The notes beneath the pieces are model-generated. The model had not been told where the DNA came from. It was given only the letters and a program-made list of their open reading frames with translations, and did no database searches. A program made the translations under genes and the position numbers. 64,000 nt of DNA from Halosolutus amylolyticus (lineage in GTDB: Archaea; Halobacteriota; Halobacteria; Halobacteriales; Natrialbaceae), in the NCBI RefSeq assembly GCF_023566055.1, contig NZ_JALIQP010000005.1:124001-188000 (forward strand), written 5' to 3'. Of the stretch, positions 43,606-51,255 are shown in pieces; position 1 is the first letter of the stretch; each line of letters begins with the position of its first letter.

Positions 43606-44769
43606 GTGACTGTGAGCCGCGCTCGACTCTTCGCGTCCCTCTGTGGTCTCGTCTTTCTCCTCAACCTCGCGAGAATCGTCTTCGCACCGCTCTTGAACGT
43701 GTTTATCGAGGAGTTCGCGATCGGTGAGGCGACGGCCGGACTCATCGTGACGCTCGCGTGGGTCGGGAGCGCCTCCCTTCGCCTCCCCACGGGATGGCTC
43801 CTCACGAAAGTCCCGCGACACCGCGTCGTGGTCGCGTCCGGAGTGATCCTCGCCGGGTCGTCCGCGCTCGCTGCGACCGCGAGGACGGTTCCCCACCTCA
43901 TGATCGGCGCGTTCCTCATGGGCATCGCCTCCGGCGTCTACTTCGTCTCGGCGAACCCGCTCCTGAGCGAACTCTACCCCGAGCGCGTCGGCCGCGTCGT
44001 CGGGATCCACGGGGCCGCCAGCCAGATCGCCGCGGTGATCGCCGCCCCATTCGTCCTCCTCACGTTGCTCGTCGACTGGCGGCTCTCGCTGTGGGCGATC
44101 GCCGCCGGGGCGGCGGTGGTGACGGCCTACACGTGGCTCACCGCGAGGCGGACCGAGATGCCGACGGCGGGCCAGTCCGATCGCGACTTCGTCGCCGGCG
44201 CGCTGTCGGAGTGGCGGCTCATCGTGACGGCGCTGGCGATCGTCGGCGCGGCGTCGTTCGTCTGGCAGGGCGTGTTCAACTTCTACGAACTGTACATGCA
44301 GTCGAAGGGGCTCTCCGACAGGGCGGCGGGGACGATGCTCACGATCGTCTTCGCCGCCGGCGTGCCCGCGTTCTTCTTCGGCGGCGACCTGGCCGACAGG
44401 TTCCCGCAGGTGCCGTACCTGCTCGCGATCGTCGGGACGTTCTCCGCGTGCCTGCTCGCCCTGACGATGATCGACGGTCTGGTCGCGCTGGTCGCGATCA
44501 GCGCGGTCGTCGGCTTCGTCATTCACGCGCTGTTCCCCGCCACGGACACGTATCTCCTCGACACGCTCCCGGATTCGACCCGGGGGAGCGCCTACGCGGT
44601 GTTCAGTTCGATCTGGATGCTCACCCAGGCGATCGGCTCGTCCGTCCTCGGCCTGTTCATCGAACGCGGCTACACCTACGACGCGGTGTTCGCCAGCGCC
44701 GCGCTCCTCCTCGGCGCGACGATCGTCGTCCTCGTTGTCCTCGAACGCGCGGGACGGCTCCCGAGTTGA
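43606..44769 (+). CDS. MFS transporter
   Basis: The 387-residue protein has about twelve hydrophobic helices. The loop 2-3 signature GSASLRLPTGWLLTKVPRHR is clear, and the second half repeats FFFGGDLADRFPQ. Substrate unknown. GTG at 43606 is my chosen start (GTG 43612 also possible), since helix 1 begins about ten residues later. The ORF 43526-43609 ends in a GTGA overlap with this start, a configuration also seen at purC, hsp20 and purQ. Confidence 0.82.
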   Translation: MTVSRARLFASLCGLVFLLNLARIVFAPLLNVFIEEFAIGEATAGLIVTLAWVGSASLRLPTGWLLTKVPRHRVVVASGVILAGSSALAATARTVPHLMIGAFLMGIASGVYFVSANPLLSELYPERVGRVVGIHGAASQIAAVIAAPFVLLTLLVDWRLSLWAIAAGAAVVTAYTWLTARRTEMPTAGQSDRDFVAGALSEWRLIVTALAIVGAASFVWQGVFNFYELYMQSKGLSDRAAGTMLTIVFAAGVPAFFFGGDLADRFPQVPYLLAIVGTFSACLLALTMIDGLVALVAISAVVGFVIHALFPATDTYLLDTLPDSTRGSAYAVFSSIWMLTQAIGSSVLGLFIERGYTYDAVFASAALLLGATIVVLVVLERAGRLPS

Positions 44770-44850
44770 CCCGTCGCGGACGGGCCGTCGACCCGTCGCC
44801 GTTCGGCGGCAGTGCTCGGTGTTCGAAACTCGTCGTGGTGGGGTAGCAGA
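44770..44850. other. Residual GC-rich intergenic tail after the MFS gene
   Basis: The sequence here is of the normal host GC type. I see no gene or clear terminator in it. It ends where the inserted element's left 10-bp direct repeat begins. Confidence 0.5.
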
Positions 44851-44860
44851 CAGTCCGTGG
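44851..44860. repeat. Left target-site duplication
   Basis: CAGTCCGTGG is identical to 47151-47160. It abuts the left terminal inverted repeat of the inserted element. Confidence 0.7.
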
Positions 44861-45070
44861 GATCTGTCGAAACCCTTGATCGGAGACATATTTCAGGAAT
44901 CCTGCTGAATATAGAGCATGGATGCAGCACAGCGCCATCGTTTGTTTCGTGCCCAATTCACTGAACCAACCGGTCAGTACATCTGCGTACTGCGCGGAAC
45001 TGAAATTGCTGTGGATACCACAAGATCGGAGATAATCAAACATTATAGTGTATTGGAATGATAGGTAAGT

Positions 45071-45397
45071 ATGCCCTTTAGCGAAGACGGTTCAACGACG
45101 ATTCCTACTTTCGGTGCATCTGCCCGCACTATAGTCAGCGTCCGTAATGCTGTGATGGTAATCGCTGGCCTTCTGGCCGGAGCCAGTCTTGTGTTCTTGG
45201 GGGAGGAGACTGTTGTCGTCCCCGTTATCGGGTCAACCCCGGGAATACTGGTCGGTACCATCGGACTCGTCACTGCACTGGCCATCACTCGACGGGGAAG
45301 TTGCTGTGACAACTGCAACTCCAAGGAGTGTGGTTGCTCCGGTGACTGTAGCGAGAGTTGCTCATACGACCCGCGACGGGGACGAGGGAGAGAGTAG
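45071..45397 (+). CDS. Two-helix membrane protein with Cys-rich tail
   Basis: The 108-residue protein has two hydrophobic helices (about 28-46 and 48-72). Its tail carries seven cysteines within about 18 residues (CCDNCNSKECGCSGDCSESC) and a basic end. The cluster could bind zinc, copper or iron-sulfur, or form a disulfide knot. I do not recognise it. It is the first cargo gene of the inserted element. Confidence 0.65.
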   Translation: MPFSEDGSTTIPTFGASARTIVSVRNAVMVIAGLLAGASLVFLGEETVVVPVIGSTPGILVGTIGLVTALAITRRGSCCDNCNSKECGCSGDCSESCSYDPRRGRGRE

Positions 45398-45578
45398 ACT
45401 TCTCTAACCCTGTTATCGGTACTCGCTGATAGAACCGAAACGGTTCACCGTGGCATCGGTGCAGTTCGAAATTAGGTAAACGCTCAGTAGGTACAGGAGA
45501 AACAACGAGCGACTCAACGTGAAGGTACGATTATCCTGTGAAAACACTATTTATCCGTCGGAATTGAGTAGTATGATA

Positions 45579-46337
45579 ATGACGGAGAGAGACACCTATC
45601 TACGGAATCCGACCCTTGAGTATATCGCGACCAGTCCCCGGCGGGAGTGTCTTCTCGCCCTGAACAAGTGGGGACCAACGCTCTCTGTAAAACAACTTGC
45701 CGCCTACCTTGCTGCCACGGAAAAGGGAGAGTCGTCGCTCGATACAACAGAGTTCGAAGCAATGCAGATGCAACTTATCCATATGCATCTGCCAGTACTG
45801 GAAAATGCAGACTTCATTTCGTGGGATGGAGATAATAGCGACGTCCAAATCGCCGGACACCCTGCGCTCGATGACCCCCGGTTCGAACGATTACTTAGGG
45901 CCAAGGCCGACAATATGGATACGATACTCTCGGCGCTCTCCCACGAATACCGACGGATCACGCTGTCTGTTCTCGAGATCGACCAAACGAAGTCCCGAAC
46001 TGAACTGGCACACGAGATTCACCACCGCTTGCCAGTGCCAGATCAGGGCGAACCACCATCAACCAAAGAGATCGAACTCTCACTACACCATATGCACCTC
46101 CCATCCCTCGACGATATCGACGTAATCAATTTTGACCCTGACACGGGTGATGTCACTTACAATGATAATCCCGTTATCGAACAAGTCTTCACGATAATCT
46201 TCGATCGTGACGACTCTGCTGTTGAGAAGCTTGACGGATTCTTAGACGGGCTTGCGGATTCCTACCCTGAGGTTAGTCAAGGAACGAACAGCCAAGTCGA
46301 ATGGCCGCACTTCTGGAACGATCCGTACTATGGATAG
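45579..46337 (+). CDS. Two-domain winged-helix protein, DUF7344-like, in the element
   Basis: The 252-residue protein has two winged-helix repeats: TSPRRECLLALNKWG with LIHMHLPVLENADFISWD, and LSHEYRRITLSVLEI with SLHHMHLPSLDDIDVINFD. This is the domain pair seen in the 10512-11138 protein, but codon use is much more AT-rich. A TATA-like CTATTTATC (45547-45555) is 28 nt before ATG 45579, so leaderless expression is likely. ATG 45573 is an alternative. It overlaps the next gene by 8 nt. Confidence 0.78.
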   Translation: MTERDTYLRNPTLEYIATSPRRECLLALNKWGPTLSVKQLAAYLAATEKGESSLDTTEFEAMQMQLIHMHLPVLENADFISWDGDNSDVQIAGHPALDDPRFERLLRAKADNMDTILSALSHEYRRITLSVLEIDQTKSRTELAHEIHHRLPVPDQGEPPSTKEIELSLHHMHLPSLDDIDVINFDPDTGDVTYNDNPVIEQVFTIIFDRDDSAVEKLDGFLDGLADSYPEVSQGTNSQVEWPHFWNDPYYG

Positions 46338-46719
46338 CACGTTAGAACTATGGGCGTACGTTATCAGTAACATTGGAGCAGTCGTAGCGGGGAGTCTCCT
46401 GACCGCATTGAGCTTCATCGCGTATCGACGAAACACAAATCAGGAATCGTATCGGTTTGCCACCTTAGGGTTCGGTCTGATCGTCGTGGGAACGCTCGTT
46501 GATCCGGTCTTCTTCCTCTGGATGTCGATCGACTATCACTTATCATTCACCGAAATCTTACTCCTCCAAGTCAGTGAGGATCTCTTATTCGCGGCTGGGC
46601 TCGGACTACTCTTCTATGCAATTCTCCAGTACGACAGTTCGAATGCTTCGACAGCGGAAGGACCTATATCATCTGAGGACGAATTGCTTTGGAACCAGCA
46701 GTCACAGAACGATGACTAA
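46330..46719 (+). CDS. Small multi-helix membrane protein (DUF7521-like)
   Basis: The 129-residue protein has three hydrophobic helices (about 10-28, 43-63, 78-99) and an acidic tail. Its start overlaps the stop of the DUF7344-like gene, so the two form a coupled pair. This pairing of a DUF7344-type regulator with a small membrane protein recalls a family I know as DUF7521, but I am not certain. A role as a membrane signal partner is an inference. Confidence 0.65.
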   Translation: MDSTLELWAYVISNIGAVVAGSLLTALSFIAYRRNTNQESYRFATLGFGLIVVGTLVDPVFFLWMSIDYHLSFTEILLLQVSEDLLFAAGLGLLFYAILQYDSSNASTAEGPISSEDELLWNQQSQNDD

Positions 46720-46725
46720 GCACGT

Positions 46726-46944
46726 TTACTGATCAATCGTGATTGTGCCGCTATCCACAGTTATATTGTAACCGATATACTCAAACTGGATCTTACTTGA
46801 TTCAGCAAGACGGTCCAGTGCATCGGGGTCAACGATATCATATAGAGGTGGCAAGTCCATCGGATCCTGTCCCTCCATTTCAGCCACTCTATTTATAATT
46901 TCAATGGATGGACTGGACCGTGAGCTCATCGTTAGATTCCCCAT
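46726..46944 (-). CDS. HalOD1 output-domain protein in the element
   Basis: The 72-residue protein is one HalOD1 domain (SIEIINRVAEMEGQDPMDLP, PLYDIVDPDALDRLAES, and GYNITVDSGTITI), clearly related to the 37762-38076 protein. The ATG at 46944 was chosen; ATG 46929 is possible. It is convergent with the membrane-protein gene, only 6 nt away. Its codon use is AT-rich like the rest of the element. Confidence 0.78.
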   Translation of the reverse strand: MGNLTMSSRSSPSIEIINRVAEMEGQDPMDLPPLYDIVDPDALDRLAESSKIQFEYIGYNITVDSGTITIDQ

Positions 46945-47150
46945 TAGGGACCTAATTCGATGGCCCCGCTTATGATTGAATCCCGAATTAAAGTAGGCGA
47001 TTATCAACAATGATGGTTGGCAACTCCCCGCAAATGAATCTCCTGTACTGACCGATCACTACCGGCGCAAATCGAGGCGAATCCCGTGCGACATTCGCGC
47101 CTTGTATTCAGCAGGCAAATCCTATCAGATACTGAGAGTTCCAACAGAGC

Positions 47151-47160
47151 CAGTCCGTGG
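47151..47160. repeat. Right target-site duplication
   Basis: CAGTCCGTGG directly abuts the right end of the element and is identical to 44851-44860. Confidence 0.7.
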
Positions 47161-47196
47161 TGACCCGGGTCCGTTACCGCATCAGCGACGTCCCGT

Positions 47197-48294
47197 CTAC
47201 CGCGTCAGCGGCTGGTTGAAACTCCGCTCGCGCTCCATCACGACCTCCCACGTCCGCTCGCAGTCACAGGAGACCTGCTCGAACACGGTCGGATCCTGCC
47301 GGAGGTCGAAGTCCTTGATCGCCTTCTGGACGAGGTCGTCGCACTCCCCGCAGTTGTGCGGGCCGCGATCGGAGCCGTGGCCGACCGGGTCCGAGACGAC
47401 GATGGCGTCGACGTCCGCGGTTTCCTCGAGGACGTGCGCGACGGACCACAGCCACGGCGGTCGGTAGCCGTCGTTGAAGTAGAGTTCGTCGACCATCGTG
47501 TAGCGCTGGACGTTGCAGGGGTTCATCGAGACGGTGTGACAGCCATCGACGTCGGCACACCGCTCGATCGACGAGATCATGTCGTCGACCGCCTCGGACT
47601 CGGTGAGGAAGGGTGGCTTCATCAGGAGGTAGGCCTTGATCCCCGCCTCGGCGTCGTCGGCTTCCTCGTCGGCCGTCGCGGCTTCCGCGCAGGCCGCCTC
47701 GAAGTCCGCGAAGTCGAAGTACTTGTTCACGCAGTCGTGACGCACGCGATCGGTGGCCGTCTCCAGCCCGATCGCGACGTCGGTGTCGACGCCGTGCCGG
47801 GTGAAGTCGCCGATCTTCTCGCGATCGACGAAGTCCGGCAGGGACTCGACGACCATCCGCTCGCGGTCGGCGAAGGTCTCGGCGATCGCTCGCCGGGTCT
47901 CCGCACCGACTTCACGCTCGTCCAGGAACGAACCGGAGGTGTAGATCTTGATGAGTTCGGCGGGTTCGTCCGCGTGTTCCGCCTCGTGGTCGAGACAGAC
48001 GTCGATCTGGTCCATCAGGGCCTCGTGAGAGACGGAGCCGCCGTCGACGCTTTCCGCGACGTAGCCACACATCGTACAGCCGCCGGCGCGGGCCCAGCGA
48101 CAGCCGCCGGTGTTCAGGATGATCGTCAGGCTTCGCTTGACGCCGGTCGGCGTGTTGTCCTCGTCGAGCCAGACGCGGGTGGGCTCGTGGGGATCGTAGC
48201 TCGCCTCCTTGCGCGAGCGGATCTCCCGCATCACCTGGTTGTGGGCGTCCATGCCCTTGCCCTGCTCGTAGACCTCGGGCGTGGGTTTACTCAT
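47197..48294 (-). CDS. Archaeosine-biosynthesis radical SAM protein (RaSEA)
   Basis: The 365-residue protein has a SAM/4Fe-4S motif with an unusual spacing, NTGGCRWARAGGCTMCGY (Cys65, Cys73, Cys76), as in RaSEA and the TIGR01210-like Elp3-related proteins. Later segments IKIYTSGSFLD, GLETATDRVRHDCVNK and MNPCNVQRYTMVD are family-typical, and a C-terminal Cys group CGECD and CDCERTW may hold zinc. It converts the lysine adduct on tRNA G15 to archaeosine together with ArcS. The ATG at 48294 begins MSKPTPEVYE. Confidence 0.88.
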   Translation of the reverse strand: MSKPTPEVYEQGKGMDAHNQVMREIRSRKEASYDPHEPTRVWLDEDNTPTGVKRSLTIILNTGGCRWARAGGCTMCGYVAESVDGGSVSHEALMDQIDVCLDHEAEHADEPAELIKIYTSGSFLDEREVGAETRRAIAETFADRERMVVESLPDFVDREKIGDFTRHGVDTDVAIGLETATDRVRHDCVNKYFDFADFEAACAEAATADEEADDAEAGIKAYLLMKPPFLTESEAVDDMISSIERCADVDGCHTVSMNPCNVQRYTMVDELYFNDGYRPPWLWSVAHVLEETADVDAIVVSDPVGHGSDRGPHNCGECDDLVQKAIKDFDLRQDPTVFEQVSCDCERTWEVVMERERSFNQPLTR

Positions 48295-48419
48295 TGTACG
48301 GGGCAAGCGGTCCAGCGCGTAAAGCGCCTTCGTCTGGCCCCGATCGTCGCCACTCGCGGGGTCGAGGCCCGACAGAAGCGCCATTCGTCAGTCGGCTTGC
48401 TACGACGCCCGGGTGGTCC

Positions 48420-48611
48420 CTACTCGAGACGCATCACTCTGGTCTCGACGGCGTTGCAGGTGGGACAGACGAACTGGTATCGGACGCGGCTCCCGGCGGC
48501 TGTGACCCGCCAGCCGCCGTCCTCGACGACGTAGCCACACTCCCCGCAGCGGGCCTCCGACTCGTCGAACTTCGCCCGGAGGCGCTCGAACGGCGATCGG
48601 TGTACAGACAT
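48420..48611 (-). CDS. Small zinc-finger protein, HVO_0649-like
   Basis: The 63-residue protein starts MSVHRSPFERLRAKFDE and has a four-Cys ribbon: ARCGECGYVVEDGGW and FVCPTCNAVETRV. The order and size match a haloarchaeal zinc-finger family that I know by the name HVO_0649. Function unknown. It lies just downstream of the raSEA start and diverges from the Bat-like gene. Confidence 0.8.
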   Translation of the reverse strand: MSVHRSPFERLRAKFDESEARCGECGYVVEDGGWRVTAAGSRVRYQFVCPTCNAVETRVMRLE

Positions 48612-48721
48612 GCGTTATCATATAACGTGGTACGATATAACATTCGGGGGTGGGTCGGGTACCGGGTCCCCTGCTCTACAACGCCGGGGGTTCTTTACGA
48701 ATGCCCTTCCTATGTAGGCTC

Positions 48722-50596
48722 ATGAACACTGTCGACACGGGTGGCGGTCCGAATCCGGCGGCAGCGACTGCCCTCGAACAGGTCGTCGATCCCGTCGTTG
48801 CGATCGCCGACGAGACGGTCACGTACGCGAACCCGGCGGCCCAGGAGGCGTTCGGGTTGCCGGCGACCGACGACGGCACCGGTGACGACGCAGGCCGGCC
48901 GGATGCGGCGACCGCCCTCGCTCCGTACTGGGACGCGCTCGAGACGGCGATCACCGAGACGACGGTCGGGACCGCTCGTACCGTCGCGATCGACCACGGT
49001 CGGTACGACGCCCGCGTCCACCGGGGTGACGACGGGGCGACGATCACCTTCGAACTCACGGCGGACGCCGAGACGGCGGCGAGCGATCGCGCCGTCAAAG
49101 ACCGGGCGATCAACGAGGCGCCGGTCGGGATCTCGATCTCCGACCCCGACCGACCGGACAATCCGCTGGTCTACATCAACGACGCCTACGAGGAACTGAC
49201 CGGCTACGGTTTCGACGAGGTGGTCGGCCGGAACTGTCGGCTCCTGCAGGGCGAAGAGTCGGATCCCGACGCGATCGCCGAGATGCGGGCGGCGATCGAC
49301 GACGAGCGGCCCGTCACCGTCGAACTGAAGAACTACCGCAAGGACGGCACCGAGTTCTGGAACGAGGTGACCATCGCGCCCGTCCGCGACGACGCGGGCG
49401 AGGTGACCAACTACGTCGGTTTCCAGAACGACGTCACGGCGCGCAAGGAGGCCGAACTCGCGCTCGAGCGCCGTACCGAGGAACTCGAGTACATCCTCGA
49501 CCGGGTGGAGGGGTTGATCCAGGACGTCACGGACGTCGTCGCGGGGTCGACGTCACGATCGGAACTCGAGGCCGCGGTCTGTGACCGGATCGCCGCCGAG
49601 GCGGCCTACGACGGGGTCTGGATCGGGGAACGCAATCCCGCGATCGGGACGATCGAGGTACGATCGAGCGCCGGCGTCGAACTCGACGACGTGTCGGCCG
49701 ACGCGGATCATCCGACCGCGGACGCGCTTGCGGCGAACGAGGCTACCGTCGCGACGATCGACGGGACGACCCACGCGGCGTTCCCGCTGATCTACAACGG
49801 TATCGAGTACGGCGTATTGACGGTCTGTACGGATCGCCCGATCGGCGATCGCGAGGCGGTCATCCTCTCGGCACTGGCCCGCGCCGTCGCGAGCGGGGTC
49901 AACGCGCGCGAAACGAGTCGGATGCTCGCGACGGACGCCGTCGTCGCCGTCGACCTCGAACTCACCGATCGATCGGTCGCGCCGGTCGCCGTCTCGGCCG
50001 CGACCGGAAGTCGCCTCGAGTATCGCCGCTCGGTCCACCGCACCGGCAACGAGACGGCGTCACTGTTCACGGCCACCGGGGCCAGCGGTGCGGATCTCGC
50101 CGCGGCCGCCGACGACCTGCCGGAAATCGATCTCTCCGTGCTCGTCGAACGCGACGAGGACGACACCTGCCTGGTCGAGGTGACCGGCGACGACGACCTC
50201 GTCGGGTGGCTCTCCGAACGCGGCGTCCGGACGCGAGCGATCGAGAGCGAGGACGGCCGCGCCCGGGTGACCCTCGAGATCCCCCGCTCGGCCAACGTGC
50301 GATCGATCGTCGAGGCCGTCGAGGACCGGTACGAGGGGACCGACGTCATCTCGTTCCAGCAACGCGAACGCGAGGGCGAGACGCGCCAGGAGTTCGCGGC
50401 CCGCCTGGAGAAGCGCCTCACCGATCGCCAGTTCGGCGCGTTACAGCGGGCCTATCTCGGCGGCTACTTCGAGTGGCCCCGGCCGACGACCGGCGAGGAA
50501 CTGGCCCAGTCGATGGGCGTCTCCCGGCCGACCTTCCACGAACACCTGCGAACGGCGGAAGCCAAACTGTGCCGGGCGTTCTTCGGCGACGAGTGA
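48722..50596 (+). CDS. LOV-type Bat-like regulator (PAS-LOV-GAF-HTH_10)
   Basis: The 624-residue protein has a weak N-terminal PAS (about 15-115). A PAS with the complete LOV photosensor signature follows: YINDAYEELTGY, then GRNCRLLQG with Cys172, then NYRKDGTEFWNE and YVGFQNDVT. A GAF domain (about 285-425), a Bat-specific domain and a C-terminal HTH_10 (LTDRQFGALQRAYLGGYFEW, SMGVSRPTFHEHL) follow. Bat-type proteins control light- or oxygen-regulated genes such as bacterio-opsin. The LOV Cys suggests flavin adduct formation under blue light. ATG 48722 was chosen over upstream in-frame starts. Confidence 0.88.
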   Translation: MNTVDTGGGPNPAAATALEQVVDPVVAIADETVTYANPAAQEAFGLPATDDGTGDDAGRPDAATALAPYWDALETAITETTVGTARTVAIDHGRYDARVHRGDDGATITFELTADAETAASDRAVKDRAINEAPVGISISDPDRPDNPLVYINDAYEELTGYGFDEVVGRNCRLLQGEESDPDAIAEMRAAIDDERPVTVELKNYRKDGTEFWNEVTIAPVRDDAGEVTNYVGFQNDVTARKEAELALERRTEELEYILDRVEGLIQDVTDVVAGSTSRSELEAAVCDRIAAEAAYDGVWIGERNPAIGTIEVRSSAGVELDDVSADADHPTADALAANEATVATIDGTTHAAFPLIYNGIEYGVLTVCTDRPIGDREAVILSALARAVASGVNARETSRMLATDAVVAVDLELTDRSVAPVAVSAATGSRLEYRRSVHRTGNETASLFTATGASGADLAAAADDLPEIDLSVLVERDEDDTCLVEVTGDDDLVGWLSERGVRTRAIESEDGRARVTLEIPRSANVRSIVEAVEDRYEGTDVISFQQREREGETRQEFAARLEKRLTDRQFGALQRAYLGGYFEWPRPTTGEELAQSMGVSRPTFHEHLRTAEAKLCRAFFGDE

Positions 50597-50718
50597 GTCC
50601 GCCGGCCTGCGGCCGCGGTTCCGCCCGTCCCGTCGCTCGTCGTCTCTCCCCCGTACGTCGTTGAACGGCACGTTAACCCGTTGTAGTCCGTTCTTAGAGG
50701 GTCGGACGGTCGCCCCCG

Positions 50719-50726
50719 TTTATGTA
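50719..50726 (+). promoter_or_regulatory. TATA box of the DUF1328 gene
   Basis: TTTATGTA is centred 27 nt before ATG 50749, predicting a leaderless mRNA. Confidence 0.6.
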
Positions 50727-50748
50727 AGCCGACGTGGCAGCCGGTTCC

Positions 50749-50943
50749 ATGCTCGAACTCCCAACGGCGACGCCGCTCCAGGTCGGCGGCGGTGGATTCC
50801 TGTACTGGGCAGTGATCTTCTTCATCCTCGCGATCGTCGCCGCCGCCGTCGGTGCCCGCGGCGTCGCCGGCATCTCGATGGAGATCGCCCGCATCTTCGT
50901 GCTGATCTTCATCATCCTCGCGGTCGTCGCCTTGCTGTTGTAG
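50749..50943 (+). CDS. DUF1328-family small membrane protein
   Basis: The 64-residue protein has two hydrophobic helices (LYWAVIFFILAIVAAAVGARG and IFVLIFIILAVVALLL) joined by an IAGISMEIA-like turn, the pattern of DUF1328 (YtjA-like) proteins. A putative stress-linked membrane protein of unknown function. ATG 50749 agrees with the TATA position. Confidence 0.85.
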   Translation: MLELPTATPLQVGGGGFLYWAVIFFILAIVAAAVGARGVAGISMEIARIFVLIFIILAVVALLL

Positions 50944-51255
50944 GCGCTCGCCCGTCCCGCCAGTCGACGATCGTCGGTCGCCGACGCTACCCGCGAGTAT
51001 CGGACCCCGTCCTGAACGGGGCTCACACCTGCGAGCGGCGCGTACGCGTCCCGGTCACAGACTCGGCCCGCGATCGGTTCTGGTTTCGAGTTCGCAGGTT
51101 TTGCCTGCGCCCGGAGTCGTCCCGAATCGGTGACGTTTCGCCCCTCCGGCGCGTCGATCGTCGGTCCGCTCTCACGATGACGTAACTACTAGTGGTTACA
51201 CAACGTTGGGAACGCCTAACAACCTCCACAGCATAGATAAGAGATAGGGTTTACC
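50944..51255. other. Gene-free stretch before the aor gene
   Basis: I found no ORF or RNA gene here. It contains a hairpin (CCCCGTCCTGAACGGGG, about 51006) and a weak stem (CGCAGG TTTT CCTGCG, about 51095-51111). The end is AT-rich, with a TATA-like ATAAGAGATAG (51236-51246) too close to ATG 51256 for a leaderless start. Confidence 0.45.

Larger units (their letters stand above)
44861..47150. mobile_element. 2.3 kb AT-rich transposon-like element without transposase
   Basis: Both ends are related inverted sequences. The left starts GATCTGTCGAAACCCT; the right, read inward, starts GCTCTGTTGGAACTCT (12 of 16 identical). At about 40 nt inward both read CCTGCTGAATA (44901-44911 and complement at 47105-47115). 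A 10-bp direct repeat flanks the ends. Base composition drops sharply relative to both sides. The cargo is four small genes; I see no transposase or integrase. The empty site would lie between the convergent MFS and RaSEA genes. A 10-bp duplication is known for some IS4-type (ISH8-like) elements, but the family is not assigned. Confidence 0.72.

Noticed and set aside
44861-47150. An IS element with its own transposase
   Set aside because: None of the frames in the segment shows a DDE, HUH or serine recombinase motif; all readable genes are regulators or membrane proteins, so I call it non-autonomous.
50944-51255. A tRNA or small RNA gene before aor
   Set aside because: The stems seen here do not form a cloverleaf and there is no TTCGAATC-type arm; only simple hairpins are present.
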